A stretch of 64,000 nucleotides of DNA from contig CM062292.1 of assembly GCA_031216915.1 (NCBI GenBank), positions 67,754,790-67,818,789 on the forward strand, read 5' to 3'. The notes below the pieces were generated by a model that was not told the origin of the DNA, did not search any database, and was given only the letters and a program-made list of their open reading frames with translations. Position 1 is the stretch's first letter. Each line of letters starts with the position of its first letter. Made by a program: the position numbers and the translations under genes. Shown piece after piece: positions 59,201 through 61,849 of this stretch. The stretch is from Pictodentalium vernedei. Its lineage: Eukaryota > Mollusca > Scaphopoda > Dentaliida > Dentaliidae.

Positions 59201-61597
59201 ACCCTTATTTTTTCTGAAAGCCTTGATAGTGCTTTCTAGCACTCAACCAGTTAACAGCAAAAGCAGCTCCACCTGTAATCCAGTTGTGTTGTACATCTGC
59301 ACAACAAATGGCTCTACATTTTGTCTACTAATATTTCAAATTCATGCTGTATGATGAACATGCTATTTAAAAATATCTATCCAATGCAATGGTAATTTAA
59401 GAACAAGATATTTTCAACAAAAATGAAAAAAATTAAATCGAGTCTGGCATTAAGAAATCACTGATAAGGGGATTGCTCCTATTAATTTTATAGCCGAATA
59501 GTTTAAAATAACCTACATGGCTCATTGCCTTAATAGTTGGAGAGCCCAGAGGGTTTTAACCCTTTACCCAACGAATCGGTCATATCCGCCCGTGTAATAT
59601 GCAAATTCCGCAGCTGAAAAAATATTATTTTTAAAAAAAATTTCAACAAAATCATATCATGTGACCCCTCTTTGGAACGAGCTCAATGTGCTCGTTCCAA
59701 TGAAGGGTCACATGATATGGTTTTGTTGAAATTTTTTGAAAAATAAAAAAAAAAATTATATTTAAAATAATAAATTTTAATATTGGATGCGTTGGGTAAA
59801 GGGTTAACTACACTATCACATTTGGAAGGTTTGATGAATTGTTGTGTTTCAAAATGATGAAAATCCTAGAAAAATGAGCACGCCCCCCCCCCCCCCCTCC
59901 CCCCACACACACACACACACACACACACACAACTTGTTCAATTTTCATTTTGTCATTGTAATGGTATACCTGAAAATAAACAACACTTTTTGCCTCTTAA
60001 GTTCTATTTTCTTTTCCAAACATAGATTTAAAACTGTGCTAAGTGCCATAGAGGTACGCTCACCCATCTAATAATGGTATCGACATCATTATTAATTTGG
60101 GAGAAAAAATCCCATCAACCACTATTATTTGGCAGTGAGGAACAGAGGGAAAATACCATCATTATTACTGTAGTGACACATGTATAAGCTGATAATCAAA
60201 AATAAGCCCACCTATCAACTTTTAAGATTTCAATTTCAAGGTCCCCCCTTCTTATAAATAAGCTCAGTCCCTGACTTTGTAATGACAATCTTAATGATGG
60301 CCATGCCAGTAAATGTTAGCTGTTACAATGAAAAAGAATCCCTTAACCAACACACTTGATAAAAAAATTATTTTAATTATTTCTTTTTCAAATGCTTTAA
60401 AAATATTTCAACAAAACCATACCATGCGACTCCCCCCCCCCCCCCCCCCCCCCTCCTTCACTGGAAGGTGCTCGATGAGATCTTTCAATTTGTAAATTAC
60501 ACGGGTGCATGTTCCCAATTCATTAGGAAAAGGGTTAACCCTTTACCAACGCAGACGATATCAAAATTTATTATTTTAAATATAATTGTTTTAAATTTTT
60601 CAAAAAATTTCAACAAAACCATATCATGTGACCCCTTGTTGGAACGAGCTCGACGAGCTCGTTCCAACGAGGGGTCACATGATATGGTTTTGTTGAAATG
60701 TTTTGAAAAATAATATTTTTTCAACTGCAGAATTTGCTTATTACGCGGGCGGATGCGTGCGATTCGTTGGGTAAAGGGTTAATGCAGCTTTGTTATGGGA
60801 TTGACCGAGTCACCTAACTTTGTGTCAACTTTGCATCCAAATTCTCCGGCAGGCTTGACCTATTGAAAATAAGCCCACCCATATACTTTTGCCCTCTATT
60901 ACTGCATGTATCCCGGGCTCTATTACTGCATGTACCCCGGGCTTATTCCAGGGACAGTACGTATTATTTCCAATCAAATATCCTTACCAAAAAGCGCTCT
61001 TCACGAAAATCTTTATTCAGTTTTCATAATTTTTTGGTCTCAAAAACACAGCTTATGACCATTCATTGGAATGCATTCACTGAGTGCATTCCAATGAAGG
61101 GTCATAAGCTATGTTTTTGACACAAAAGATAAAAATTAATTAATCAAAAATTTTGTTTGGAAGTGCTGTCTTCCTTTCGTTTTAGGTAAAGGGTTAAATA
61201 GGAATTGTCAGAAGTAAATGAGGCCTTCAGTTGGGACAGAGCAATGGATTCTGCTGCATTCATGCCTGAATCACTGCTGTGGCATTCCATTTTAATGTGG
61301 CTTGCACTCCACTGTGTTTTCATATATTTCCCAGATCTCCAGCAAACTAGAAACGCAAGTGCTTCCTGAATTTTAAAAATACAATTTGTTATTTTCACTC
61401 ACCTTTTCTATTGGAACAACCAAAAATGAACCACCTCCTGATGATTCTGTAACAACAGCTAAGAATTTTGGATTCACTGCACAAAAATTACTGTCATGTG
61501 CATTCCTGGTAATTTTCACATTTTCATAACAATTCTCTTTCCGAAATGGGCTCCCATAAACATGGCGGAACTTGGAGCTCCGCACCCGAAAAGCCAT
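17383..61597 (-). CDS. CORO2: Coronin 2A/2B-like protein, N-terminal six coding exons (3' part outside window)
   Basis: Six exons with GT-AG junctions join in frame to 284 residues of a coronin beta-propeller. Coronins are WD40 actin-binding proteins that control actin turnover at the cell cortex. The first exon has the coronin signature SSKFRHVYG; later blocks include [44 protein letters not shown] and [28 protein letters not shown] and RASKSVFLG are closer to vertebrate CORO2A/2B than to CORO1 or CORO7 as I remember them, so I call it type II. Each exon covers about one propeller blade. All exon lengths (195, 117, 150, 165, 120, 105) are multiples of three, so all introns are phase 0. Visible introns are about 9.8, 18.2, 3.4, 7.1 and 4.8 kb, the last open-ended. 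The next expected block (GDGNIRYYE-like) was not found down to position 1, so the two DIRS copies should lie in intron 6. Family is certain; subfamily is likely. Confidence 0.93.
17700..18135. repeat. Decayed repeat with G/C homopolymers and a 30-bp-arm hairpin
   Basis: 17720-18052 has the form of an old interspersed element: repeated aaattttccgacag, a run of G at 17993-18006 and of C at 18019-18037. It is followed at 18063-18130 by an inverted repeat of attgcctcattattgccaga. No coding potential. 17488-17700 and 18136-18335 show nothing else. Confidence 0.55.
18337..18770. mobile_element. pogo/Tigger-like MITE, family D, full length
   Basis: TA duplications flank cagtggagcccactta and the opposite end aagaggattctactg. 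Many copies of ttaattg(a)ata and a central foldback tcttgtttgacagagctc / gagctctgtcaaacaaga lie inside. CAGT ends with a TA target fit the Tc1/mariner superfamily, pogo/Tigger group. A second full copy, inverted, is at 37423-37856. Confidence 0.82.
18819..18925. mobile_element. Half of a piggyBac-type MITE, subfamily A
   Basis: TTAA-ccctttaaccaa and the subterminal acgatatcaaaatatattat are present, but the copy breaks off within the foldback arm near 18915 and the other end is missing. Confidence 0.7.
18940..19415. repeat. Satellite-carrying element of class beta, two diverged core units plus ggat microsatellite
   Basis: Two units near 19060 and 19215 share a block of the form caggcaatcaaatcttgat and another of the form cattccattgagtactctgcaagttattta. 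A ggatggatggac microsatellite follows, then a terminal hairpin tatacccccagtaggggta. Similar hairpins end elements at 34702 and 62995. The upstream hairpin near 18950-19010 (gtttccctgtatttc / gaaatacaggaaaac) may be the left part. Confidence 0.55.
19653..20119 (+). pseudogene. Possible decayed gene fragment or candidate exon, plus strand
   Basis: 19944-20119 looks like an exon: ttcttttcttgcag precedes it and gtaagt follows. One frame is open for about 58 codons ([20 protein letters not shown] then [17 protein letters not shown]). Just upstream, 19720-19820 encodes a basic [11 protein letters not shown] stretch ending at a gtgaca donor-like site. The two do not join in frame (joining gives a stop), so a working gene is unlikely from these pieces. 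I do not recognise the family. It could be a relic inside coronin intron 5 or part of an unknown repeat. Confidence 0.25.
20118..20206. repeat. Small foldback, about 20-bp arms
   Basis: agtaatcctgctactggaaa near 20120 is matched inverted by ttttcagtagcaggattact ending at 20206. It overlaps the donor-like site at 20120. Confidence 0.6.
20222..20856. mobile_element. hAT-type MITE with perfect 8-bp target duplication
   Basis: Target duplication ttctacag lies at 20214-20221 and 20857-20864. The ends are aagggctgcaacgat and, inverted, tagggctacaacgat. Subterminal regions are rich in tatcgtgat-like motifs. The middle (about 20530-20680) is a near-perfect hairpin with arms of about 65-70 bp (cagtatagctataattcact). 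Eight-bp duplication and (C/T)AGGGCTG ends are hAT features. No transposase. Confidence 0.9.
20865..22036. other. Intron with two palindromic repeats
   Basis: 20965-21060 holds a family F foldback: tctagtcaagtcttggctgc and its inverse around a short spacer. 21255-21810 holds a decayed element with gacatcggc motifs near both sides and a central inverted repeat (aattaacagcacagcatc... / ...gatgctgcactgttaa). No protein-coding similarity seen. Confidence 0.5.
22037..22282. mobile_element. piggyBac-type MITE, subfamily B, diverged
   Basis: TTAA at both ends, cccttaaacc / gtaaaggg ends, and the subfamily B arm cggccaaaa-like block (here tggcccaaatgagccag). The foldback is aaaacatggcttatgacc / ggtcataagctatg. 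It ends 26 bp from the splice donor side of coronin exon 5. Confidence 0.8.
22309..22428 (-). CDS. CORO2: Coronin coding exon 5 (residues 210-249, WD blade 4)
   Basis: Acceptor TTTCAG|GAA and donor GTT|GTAAGT enclose 40 codons, [17 protein letters not shown]...[17 protein letters not shown]. The TTGFSR block is conserved in coronins. The exon is squeezed between two piggyBac-type MITEs: one ends 26 bp past the donor side (22037-22282) and the other begins 16 bp beyond the exon on the acceptor side (22445-22693). Confidence 0.92.
22445..22693. mobile_element. piggyBac-type MITE, subfamily A, 16 bp from a coronin acceptor
   Basis: TTAA-cacattactttacgaatc at one end, gcgttgggtaaaggg-TTAA at the other, with the subfamily A foldback (catcatgtgacccc / gggatcacatgatg). 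Its first TTAA, read on the minus strand, is followed by CAACTCTTTTCTTTCAG and coronin exon 5. The element therefore supplies nearly all upstream intron context. Confidence 0.85.
22694..23475. repeat. Retroposon-body repeat followed by a class gamma satellite-carrying tail
   Basis: 22740-22915 resembles the retroposon body at 36720-36890, starting ttatttattcattggtgttt. From about 22960 to 23475 there is a non-coding element. It has three gttggtgacaaaaa repeats, a gaccgaccgacagacagacc microsatellite and a terminal hairpin agctgcttgtcgcagctaaaaaa. The tail logic matches P1, with a different hairpin. Confidence 0.5.
23488..23800. repeat. Foldback family G, copy 1
   Basis: Shares about 240 bp with 24000-24260 in the same orientation: cattgtcacatt...cccttat with its inverse around a short loop, then ccagttcccttccagtaaga, ttttgctgggt and aaaaactggaactgag. 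Function unknown. Confidence 0.65.
23800..23965 (+). mobile_element. SINE 3' fragment
   Basis: tgttggggagtctgacagttgctcgcc and ctctccgggtactccagcttcctc match the body of the SINEs at 56.5 and 63.4 kb. It ends in (aataa)n but has a different last segment. 5' truncated. Confidence 0.6.
24000..24262. repeat. Foldback family G, copy 2
   Basis: Closer to intact than copy 1: tgtcacatttctcccttatggacttgtcc and its inverse make a hairpin at 24020-24085, followed by the shared downstream segment with accggaactgaactgg. Confidence 0.65.
24426..24675. mobile_element. piggyBac-type MITE, subfamily B, near intact
   Basis: TTAA-ccctttacccaacgtaac and gttaggtaaaggg-TTAA. Subterminal cggccaaaaccggccagcgc on one side and gtcgtctgcttttcatg on the other. 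Foldback arms of about 60 bp meet at gagctcgtcgagctc. Confidence 0.9.
24676..26065. other. Intron sequence with no recognised gene or element
   Basis: AT-rich. 24890-25025 shows a loose duplication (cataaaacacg...acaaaatttc.tcgc.ctccaatac). The short open frames here have no domain I recognise. Confidence 0.45.
26068..26385. mobile_element. Foldback MITE family C, copy 1 (inverted)
   Basis: The end is aggccacacaaagtagatat, then a ctgtttctcaggccat block. A central hairpin gcaagaaggctttgca / tgcaaagccttcttgc lies near 26250-26305, followed by aaccatttaatttttat. Further copies are at 27318, 32197 and 56052. Confidence 0.7.
26724..26961. mobile_element. piggyBac-type MITE, subfamily A, one TTAA decayed
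   Basis: TTAA-ccctttacccaacg at the left; the right end is ggtaaaggg-TAAA. The foldback centre is shortened to gaatgagctcattc. Confidence 0.82.
27025..27310. repeat. Two small foldbacks (families F and D-core)
   Basis: 27040-27090 has tcaagtcttggctgcc and its inverse. 27280-27325 has tgtctgacagagctcact and its inverse, the same core as in the pogo/Tigger-like MITE. Confidence 0.6.
27318..27725. mobile_element. Foldback MITE family C, copy 2
   Basis: Begins ggcctaaaaaaataaaaaat then ctgtttctcaggcc, and ends cctgagaaacagaagatctactttgt. The central hairpin gcaagaaggctttgcaatgc / gcattgcaaagccttcttgc is at 27488-27530. Confidence 0.75.
27867..28234 (-). mobile_element. tRNA-derived SINE with 11-bp target duplication
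   Basis: On the minus strand the head reads GGTGGCTCAGTTGGTAGAGG (A box) and GGTTCGAATCCCACC (B box). The body includes TTGTGTCCTTGGGCAAGACA, and the 3' tail is TGTGACCTTAAACAACAATA then (AAAT)n. Target duplication tgtaactattt / tgtgactattt at 27856-27866 and 28235-28245 (one mismatch). The tail is shared with the 5S-headed SINE at 63411. Confidence 0.9.
28246..29080. other. Intron sequence; short local duplications only
   Basis: 28750-28800 repeats gctgagtttgtatagtactt. 28850-28980 has two aggctgta..acag blocks. Nothing else recognised. Confidence 0.45.
29080..29345. repeat. Foldback element with about 70-bp imperfect arms
   Basis: 29085-29160 (gccagaaaataaccagactg...gatgctaccctgc) is repeated inverted at 29160-29205 and again, more fully, at 29265-29333 (gggatagcatcatcaaattc...cttattttcaggc). 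Family unknown. Confidence 0.55.
29556..29720 (-). CDS. CORO2: Coronin coding exon 4 (residues 155-209, WD blade 3)
   Basis: Acceptor TTTTTCAG|TGT and donor GTA|GTGAGT enclose 55 codons. They begin [10 protein letters not shown] and include [18 protein letters not shown] followed by [12 protein letters not shown]. The TCKDKxxRVIDPR motif is diagnostic for coronins. I placed the donor after GTAGTA because this keeps phase 0 and matches the family at the following acidic residue. Confidence 0.93.
29885..30090 (-). mobile_element. Retroposon body J with the shared SINE tail
   Basis: ttatttattggtgtttaagg is the reverse complement of the SINE tail. It is followed by a different body (agccaagcgtttatacccaa, then a ggaattcc-like block and gggtcctattttac). 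Related copies are at 35891-36890 (split by a hAT MITE) and 61850-62340 (split by a piggyBac MITE). Confidence 0.65.
30090..32087. other. Intron with three foldbacks
   Basis: 30178-30262: family F foldback, diverged. 30720-31090: large imperfect inverted structure ending in tctagtgtttttgagtggat and its inverse tatccactcaaaaacactag. 31915-31995: family F foldback with a partial duplicate of its right side. 31230-31900 shows nothing recognised. Confidence 0.5.
32089..32197. mobile_element. Truncated pogo/Tigger-like MITE, family E
   Basis: tacagtagaacctgtcttga matches the left end of the full element at 35102. It is cut at about 32197, where a family C element begins. Confidence 0.7.
32197..32650. 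mobile_element. Foldback MITE family C, copy 3, with duplicated hairpin part
   Basis: Starts taggcctaaaaaaattaaaa and ends gatctattttgtgtggcctta. The hairpin gcaagaaggctttgcaatgc / inverse is at 32365-32410. A second partial copy (agcatcgcaaagccttcttg) follows at 32436-32465, making this copy longer than its relatives. Confidence 0.75.
33153..33302 (-). CDS. CORO2: Coronin coding exon 3 (residues 105-154, WD blade 2)
   Basis: Acceptor TTTTATAG|GTT and donor CAG|GTAAGT enclose 50 codons, [11 protein letters not shown]...LLSTGLDYQ. The exon closes blade 1 and opens blade 2 with [17 protein letters not shown], a conserved coronin block. A decayed piggyBac-type MITE (33389-33614) lies 86 bp upstream of the acceptor. 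Confidence 0.93.
33389..33614. mobile_element. piggyBac-type MITE, subfamily B, diverged
   Basis: TTAA-ccctttcccaaac and gttaggtgaaggg-TTAA; subterminal gacgacacttgcaaaataat and ggctggcctttgccatt. The foldback is weakened by substitutions. Confidence 0.75.
33700..34702. mobile_element. Class beta satellite-carrying element, split by a hAT MITE
   Basis: The left part starts near a gagctattgctcaaggcaat motif. Two core units share ggtgaaaaatatg, aataacatgtg and accaaatt(t/c)..attgaaatccatcc. They lie before (33822) and after (34473) the inserted hAT element. It then has a gatggacggatggatgc microsatellite and the hairpin end tatacccccac...gtggggtata. Confidence 0.6.
33989..34468. mobile_element. 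hAT-type MITE with perfect 8-bp target duplication
   Basis: Duplication aatgtaag at 33981-33988 and 34469-34476. The ends are taaggctgaaacggtta and, inverted, tagggctgaaacagtta. Multiple aaccggttaa motifs occur near both ends, with a central hairpin gatatcattagaaccggctc / gagccggttctaatgatatc. No transposase. Confidence 0.9.
34895..35025. mobile_element. Half of a piggyBac-type MITE, subfamily A
   Basis: Only the right half remains: gagtcatgtgagatggtttt, gttgaaac, aaattacgcagacagat, and ggttaaggg-TTAA at 35022-35025. Confidence 0.65.
35102..35743. mobile_element. pogo/Tigger-like MITE, family E, with a long perfect palindrome
   Basis: TA duplications flank cagtagaacctgtcttga and the opposite end caagacaggttttactg. 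Subterminal gtctctcaagacag repeats on the right side. 35288-35402 is a near-perfect palindrome with arms of about 55 bp (gtaacaaattgaaatggact and inverse). A partial second copy of one arm follows at 35400-35440. Confidence 0.83.
35760..35825. repeat. Foldback with D-type core
   Basis: tataacttgtttgacagagctcag and its inverse, the same centre as the family D MITE but without its ends. A similar one is at 38480-38535. Confidence 0.6.
35932..36719. mobile_element. hAT-type MITE with perfect 8-bp target duplication
   Basis: Duplication tctgcaca at 35924-35931 and 36720-36727. The ends are tagggccctgcgagt and, inverted, tagggacctgtgat. Subterminal clusters of gattcgat/cgagtcgat motifs. It sits inside a retroposon body J copy (35891-36890), whose two parts join cleanly across it. 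Confidence 0.9.
36890..37422. other. Intron sequence, nothing recognised
   Basis: AT-rich with no repeat family, open frame or RNA feature I can support. Confidence 0.4.
37423..37856. mobile_element. pogo/Tigger-like MITE, family D, full length (inverted)
   Basis: TA-cagtagaatcctcttaatt at the left and ttaagtgggctccactg-TA at the right: the reverse orientation of 18337-18770. The central foldback tcttgtttgacagagctcac / inverse is intact. Confidence 0.85.
37857..38700. other. Intron; foldback at 38480-38535
   Basis: Only a foldback (aacttgtttgacagagctca and inverse) and a weak trace of family C near 37980 are seen. Confidence 0.4.
38728..38902. repeat. (AAAT)n microsatellite in two blocks split by a duplicated 18-bp segment
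   Basis: Two runs of aaat/ataa (38728-38788, 38808-38882) are each followed by caggaggccccaaggcgc. The motif duplicated as a block of about 94 bp. Apparent LFIYLFIY proteins on the minus strand are artefacts of the repeat. Confidence 0.9.
39010..40300. repeat. Tandem array, about eight units of about 170 bp
   Basis: Units contain gagcccaaatattaacccag, gggac(t/c)cgatttg, gttgtataccaaatat and attctgactggtgg. They recur near 39065, 39240, 39405, 39540, 39680, 39847, 40014 and 40182. Two to three units of the same repeat occur inverted at 49820-50240. Probably the core of a satellite-carrying element. Confidence 0.8.
40320..40977 (+). mobile_element. Hairpin-ended satellite-carrying element, class alpha (P2), right part
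   Basis: Two units about 350 bp apart share acccaagaagttttgtaaag and cggttcataaatacggcctc. A gacagacggacaac microsatellite and the terminal hairpin gctcaaatttggcttcgcc / aaagttgagctaaaaa follow. The core matches P3 (52206-53515). The left end is not identified; it may begin left of the 170-bp array. Confidence 0.65.
41461..41679. mobile_element. TTAA-flanked foldback MITE, different family
   Basis: TTAA at both sides; ends cccaggcctggacttttgaa and, inverted, cagacctggtcttttga. Internal inverted pairs around ctatggctcccct and gagagcaattatggctctcc. Its right TTAA is also the left TTAA of the next element. Confidence 0.6.
41676..41927. mobile_element. piggyBac-type MITE, subfamily B
   Basis: TTAA-gcctttatctaacatg and gttaggtaaaggg-TTAA with gcgctggccggttttg on the right. 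The foldback meets at gagcttgacgagctcg. Confidence 0.85.
41928..43296. other. Intron 2; small repeats only
   Basis: 42460-42620 holds a diverged duplication (ggcag(c/g)ctgaatggttcaaag...ggcataaaa). 42955-43075 is an imperfect foldback (accaatcaatattttt / aaaatattgattggt). 43060-43135 resembles the edges of the minisatellite that follows, including ttcaaagggttaagg. Confidence 0.45.
43297..44961. repeat. 62-bp minisatellite, about 27 units, with a four-unit higher-order block
   Basis: The unit contains aatgaatatggaccaccact, gaacatgttgtcattgacct and gacttggaagacaccccc. Length is 61 or 62 according to CCCC or CCCCC. Blocks 44409-44656 and 44657-44904 (248 bp, four units) are near identical, a recent higher-order duplication. 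The left units have ttaaactg where later ones have ttgacctg. Because 62 is not a multiple of three, reading frames cycle and the apparent proteins are artefacts. Confidence 0.95.
44962..45578. repeat. Intron ending in a hairpin-tailed element remnant
   Basis: 45395-45440 has a gacagatggacaacggacaac microsatellite. 45459-45498 has the hairpin agctctgctga...caggcagagct followed by ctaaaaaa, the same tail logic as P1-P4. The left part is not defined. Confidence 0.5.
45579..45859. mobile_element. piggyBac-type MITE, subfamily A, expanded by (GT)n and poly-G
   Basis: TTAA-cactttacctaac and tggataaaggg-TTAA. The central foldback is disrupted by gtgtgtgtgtgtgtg and a G run at 45725-45768. Confidence 0.8.
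45856..46091. mobile_element. piggyBac-type MITE, subfamily A, abutting the previous copy
   Basis: It shares the TTAA at 45856-45859 with the preceding copy and ends ttggttaagggg-TTAA at 46088-46091. The foldback catgtgacccctcattgga / inverse is intact. Confidence 0.87.
46132..46658. mobile_element. piggyBac-type MITE, subfamily B, split by a foldback MITE
   Basis: The left part has TCAA-ccctttacatgacataac and gccataaccagccagtgcc. The right part (46607-46658) has aatttttttgacaagagt and atggTTAA. The element at 46291-46606 sits between them. Confidence 0.65.
46291..46606. mobile_element. Foldback MITE family M, copy 1
   Basis: Ends ctgttaaaactagaagtcctg and its inverse. Central hairpin ccaatggacctccgggt / accggaggtccattgg. 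About 316 bp. An inverted copy is at 51702-52018. Confidence 0.8.
46659..47872. other. Intron; SINE-tail fragment, ATTT microsatellites, one large hairpin
   Basis: 46866-46925 is an isolated piece of the shared SINE tail (gattagccattgtgcataag, accttaaacaccaataaat). 46840-46990 and 47780-47870 are ttta-rich runs. 47630-47790 is a hairpin with arms of about 70 bp (gatgaataccgaaaatatct and inverse). 47000-47600 shows nothing recognised. Confidence 0.5.
47991..49292. other. Sequence inserted in the family D MITE; contains a LINE fragment
   Basis: Apart from the LINE 3' fragment at 48313-48640 I recognise nothing. It includes acattatta-type repeats (48170-48300) and a G-rich stretch at 48660-48715. 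Confidence 0.4.
48313..48640 (-). pseudogene. 5'-truncated non-LTR retrotransposon (LINE) C-terminal fragment
   Basis: On the minus strand, [20 protein letters not shown] followed by TKLFGKLME matches the ExxEHxLLxCPxYxxxR motif near the C-terminus of jockey/L2-like LINE ORF2 proteins. After a frame break, [18 protein letters not shown] and a TAG stop follow. A non-coding 3' region ends in (att)n at 48313-48332. The clade is uncertain. Confidence 0.6.
49466..49820. repeat. Foldback at 49475-49535 and flanking intron
   Basis: gtgatgtccagaatgggatcacaac and its inverse form a hairpin around cgccagaaaagccggct. A partial duplication aatctattatatct precedes it. The rest is unremarkable. Confidence 0.5.
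49820..50245. repeat. 170-bp tandem repeat, inverted copy of the 39-40 kb array, with poly-G
   Basis: Two full units and part of a third share ttttgatatttggtatgcag, tttgggctcactgtgggagc and ttcttcagatccagcagtcg. They are the reverse complement of the repeat at 39010-40300. The third unit is interrupted by a G run at 50182-50213. A flanking segment (aaatcattcactctcaatgt) is duplicated at 49765 and 50260. Confidence 0.8.
50895..51215. mobile_element. pogo/Tigger-like MITE family D, degraded (inverted)
   Basis: Contains ttattcagttaacaggagta, the core tcttgtttgatagagctcc / inverse, and ttcaattaacagggttattc. Both terminal repeats are lost. It lies about 300 bp from coronin exon 2. Confidence 0.65.
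51216..51511. other. Intron between the degraded MITE and coronin exon 2
   Basis: Holds one foldback at 51250-51325 (tttgttacaatttatgggag / inverse around gtgccagtgggca) and a ccaaatatgggctt fragment. No coding signal beyond the exon that follows. Confidence 0.45.
51512..51628 (-). CDS. CORO2: Coronin coding exon 2 (residues 66-104, WD blade 1)
   Basis: Acceptor TTCCAG|ACT and donor TCT|GTAAGT flank 39 codons running TGRID...[10 protein letters not shown]. The [14 protein letters not shown] stretch is the GH-to-W part of a WD repeat; its closing VKIW is supplied by the next exon. Phase 0 at both ends. A foldback MITE (51702-52018) starts 74 bp upstream of the acceptor. Confidence 0.93.
51702..52018. 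mobile_element. Foldback MITE family M, copy 2 (inverted)
   Basis: Ends acagttaaaagtagaagtcc and its inverse acttctagttttaactg. Central hairpin ccaatggacctccgggttac / inverse. Same length as copy 1. It starts 74 bp upstream of the coronin exon 2 acceptor. Confidence 0.8.
52158..53580. mobile_element. piggyBac-type MITE, subfamily B, split by element P3
   Basis: The left piece 52158-52205 has TTAA-ccctttgcccaaataacgg and accagccagcgctattt. The right piece 53517-53580 has tttgcaagtgtcgtctgctt and cagttaaaggg-TTAA. The hairpin-ended element P3 lies between. About 120 bp of the MITE middle is missing. Confidence 0.75.
52206..53515 (+). mobile_element. Hairpin-ended satellite-carrying element, class alpha (P3), bounded by host MITE
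   Basis: The left end atgaaagtgtcaatgacact is identical to P1. The core has three to four diverged units of about 340 bp (cccaagaagttt(c/t)gt(a/g)aag, cataaatacggcctctagcc). A gacggacagatggccagacg microsatellite and the terminal hairpin gctcaaatttggcttcgcc / aaagttgagctaaaaa follow. Being inside a piggyBac MITE fixes both ends to within a few bases. Confidence 0.75.
53994..54243. mobile_element. piggyBac-type MITE, subfamily B, near intact
   Basis: TTAA-ccctttacctaacgtaac and gttaggtaaaggg-TTAA. Foldback arms of about 60 bp meet at gagctcattgagctc. Very close to 24426-24675. Confidence 0.9.
54540..56050 (+). mobile_element. Satellite-carrying element with about nine units of about 145 bp (P4)
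   Basis: Units share aagttacaatgaaatccctt, ataaatatgacctgtagact and ccaaaaggggac.ttctcat. They recur near 54572, 54717, 54859, 55201, 55349, 55489, 55636 and 55786. The tail has the hairpin-like tagcttatcttgactttgtgaagttaagctaaaaa. The array is interrupted at 54975-55150. The left end is not defined. Confidence 0.65.
54975..55150 (+). mobile_element. Short retroposon with (gattt)n tail inside the P4 array
   Basis: About 175 bp that interrupts one unit: ggaatggcaggaagacagcc, then ctgcaaaataaaagatttgatttgatttgat. A pentanucleotide tail of this kind marks non-LTR-mobilised sequences. Family unknown. Confidence 0.5.
56052..56372. mobile_element. Foldback MITE family C, copy 4, 5' part replaced by P4
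   Basis: From attaaatggttcatgtctga through the hairpin (ggcattgcaaagccttcttgc) to aatgtactttgtgggcc. The left portion present in copies 2 and 3 is absent where the P4 tail joins. Confidence 0.65.
56497..56853 (+). mobile_element. tRNA-derived SINE with 11-bp target duplication
   Basis: The head is gtggttcagtcggtagaggt; the B box is degraded (tttcagtttcaatccc). The body has ttgggcaagacacttcatcc, and the tail tgaccttaaacaccaataaa then (ataa)n. Target duplication aaaatcatgta at 56486-56496 and 56854-56864. Confidence 0.88.
56865..57432. other. Intron; traces of a foldback and an old SINE
   Basis: 57085-57130 resembles family F (tagttgtttcttggcaagcc). 57230-57300 matches the tail of the SINE at 9310. 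Nothing else. Confidence 0.4.
57433..57681. mobile_element. piggyBac-type MITE, subfamily A, near intact
   Basis: TTAA-ccctttacccaacgaatc and gcgttgggtaaaggg-TTAA. Foldback arms of about 55 bp with centre gagctcgttgagctc. Confidence 0.9.
57682..58534. other. Intron 1 sequence, one repeat shared with 43.2 kb
   Basis: 58090-58160 (gtgcagttttaggctcccat, aaattgcacccgtaaaatgt) is repeated inverted near 43180-43260. No gene seen. Confidence 0.4.
58535..59028. mobile_element. piggyBac-type MITE, subfamily A, host of a nested copy
   Basis: TTAA-ccttttatgtaac to about 58713, resuming at 58963 (aataattttaaaaaaacaaa) and ending gttggataaaggg-TTAA at 59028. The gap is exactly another element of the same family. 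Confidence 0.85.
58714..58962. mobile_element. piggyBac-type MITE, subfamily A, nested in the previous one
   Basis: GTAA (decayed TTAA)-ccctttacctaacgaatc and gtgttgggtaaaggg-TTAA. Foldback meets at gagctcgtcgagctc. Confidence 0.88.
59029..59555. other. Intron 1, nothing recognised
   Basis: No repeat family or coding signal that I can support. Confidence 0.4.
59556..59807. mobile_element. piggyBac-type MITE, subfamily A
   Basis: TTAA-ccctttacccaacgaatc and gcgttgggtaaaggg-TTAA; foldback centre gagctcaatgtgctcg. Confidence 0.9.
59808..60341. other. Intron 1 with a C-run and (CA)n microsatellite
   Basis: 59883-59898 is a C run, then (ca)n at 59906-59930. Nothing else recognised. Confidence 0.5.
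60342..60538. mobile_element. piggyBac-type MITE, subfamily A, badly decayed
   Basis: cccttaaccaacac and caacaaaaccataccatgcga at the left, a C run at 60433-60452 in the foldback, and aattacacgggtgcatgt then ggaaaaggg-TTAA at the right. Confidence 0.65.
60535..60782. mobile_element. piggyBac-type MITE, subfamily A, abutting the previous copy
   Basis: Shares the TTAA at 60535-60538 and ends cgttgggtaaaggg-TTAA. The foldback is intact, with centre gagctcgacgagctc. Confidence 0.88.
60995..61197. mobile_element. piggyBac-type MITE, subfamily B, left end missing
   Basis: Foldback tttggtctcaaaaacacagct / inverse with centre gcattcactgagtgc, then a ttaggtaaaggg-TTAA end. It lies 205 bp downstream of coronin coding exon 1. 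Confidence 0.75.
61403..61597 (-). CDS. CORO2: Coronin exon 1 of coding region (start codon, residues 1-65)
   Basis: The ATG at 61597-61595 opens [15 protein letters not shown], and the exon ends ...FLVVPIEK before donor AAG|GTGAGT. A polypyrimidine-rich acceptor ending in CAG (61598-61600) lies directly against the ATG. The start codon is therefore the first three bases of this exon, and a noncoding 5' exon must lie upstream. The ATG fits because the residues before SSKFRHV match the usual coronin N-terminus in length. No upstream exon was recognised between 61.6 and 64 kb. Confidence 0.93.
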
Positions 61598-61849
61598 CTG
61601 AAATAAATAAATATAACAATATTACGCTTCAGGAAAAACTACACATCAACTATGCCAGTCTGTCCAGCTGATCATCTACATGAAGTGAACCGGATCCCAG
61701 ATCACATTGATAATTAGAAATTTCTGATTATTATCAGCATGTCCGAGGACTTTGAGACTTAATGTTTCTCATATATATAAAGATTTAAAATCCTCTTTCA
61801 AATCTAATGCTATGTTCTTAGCACTCTCCAATGAGCTTCATAATATTAA

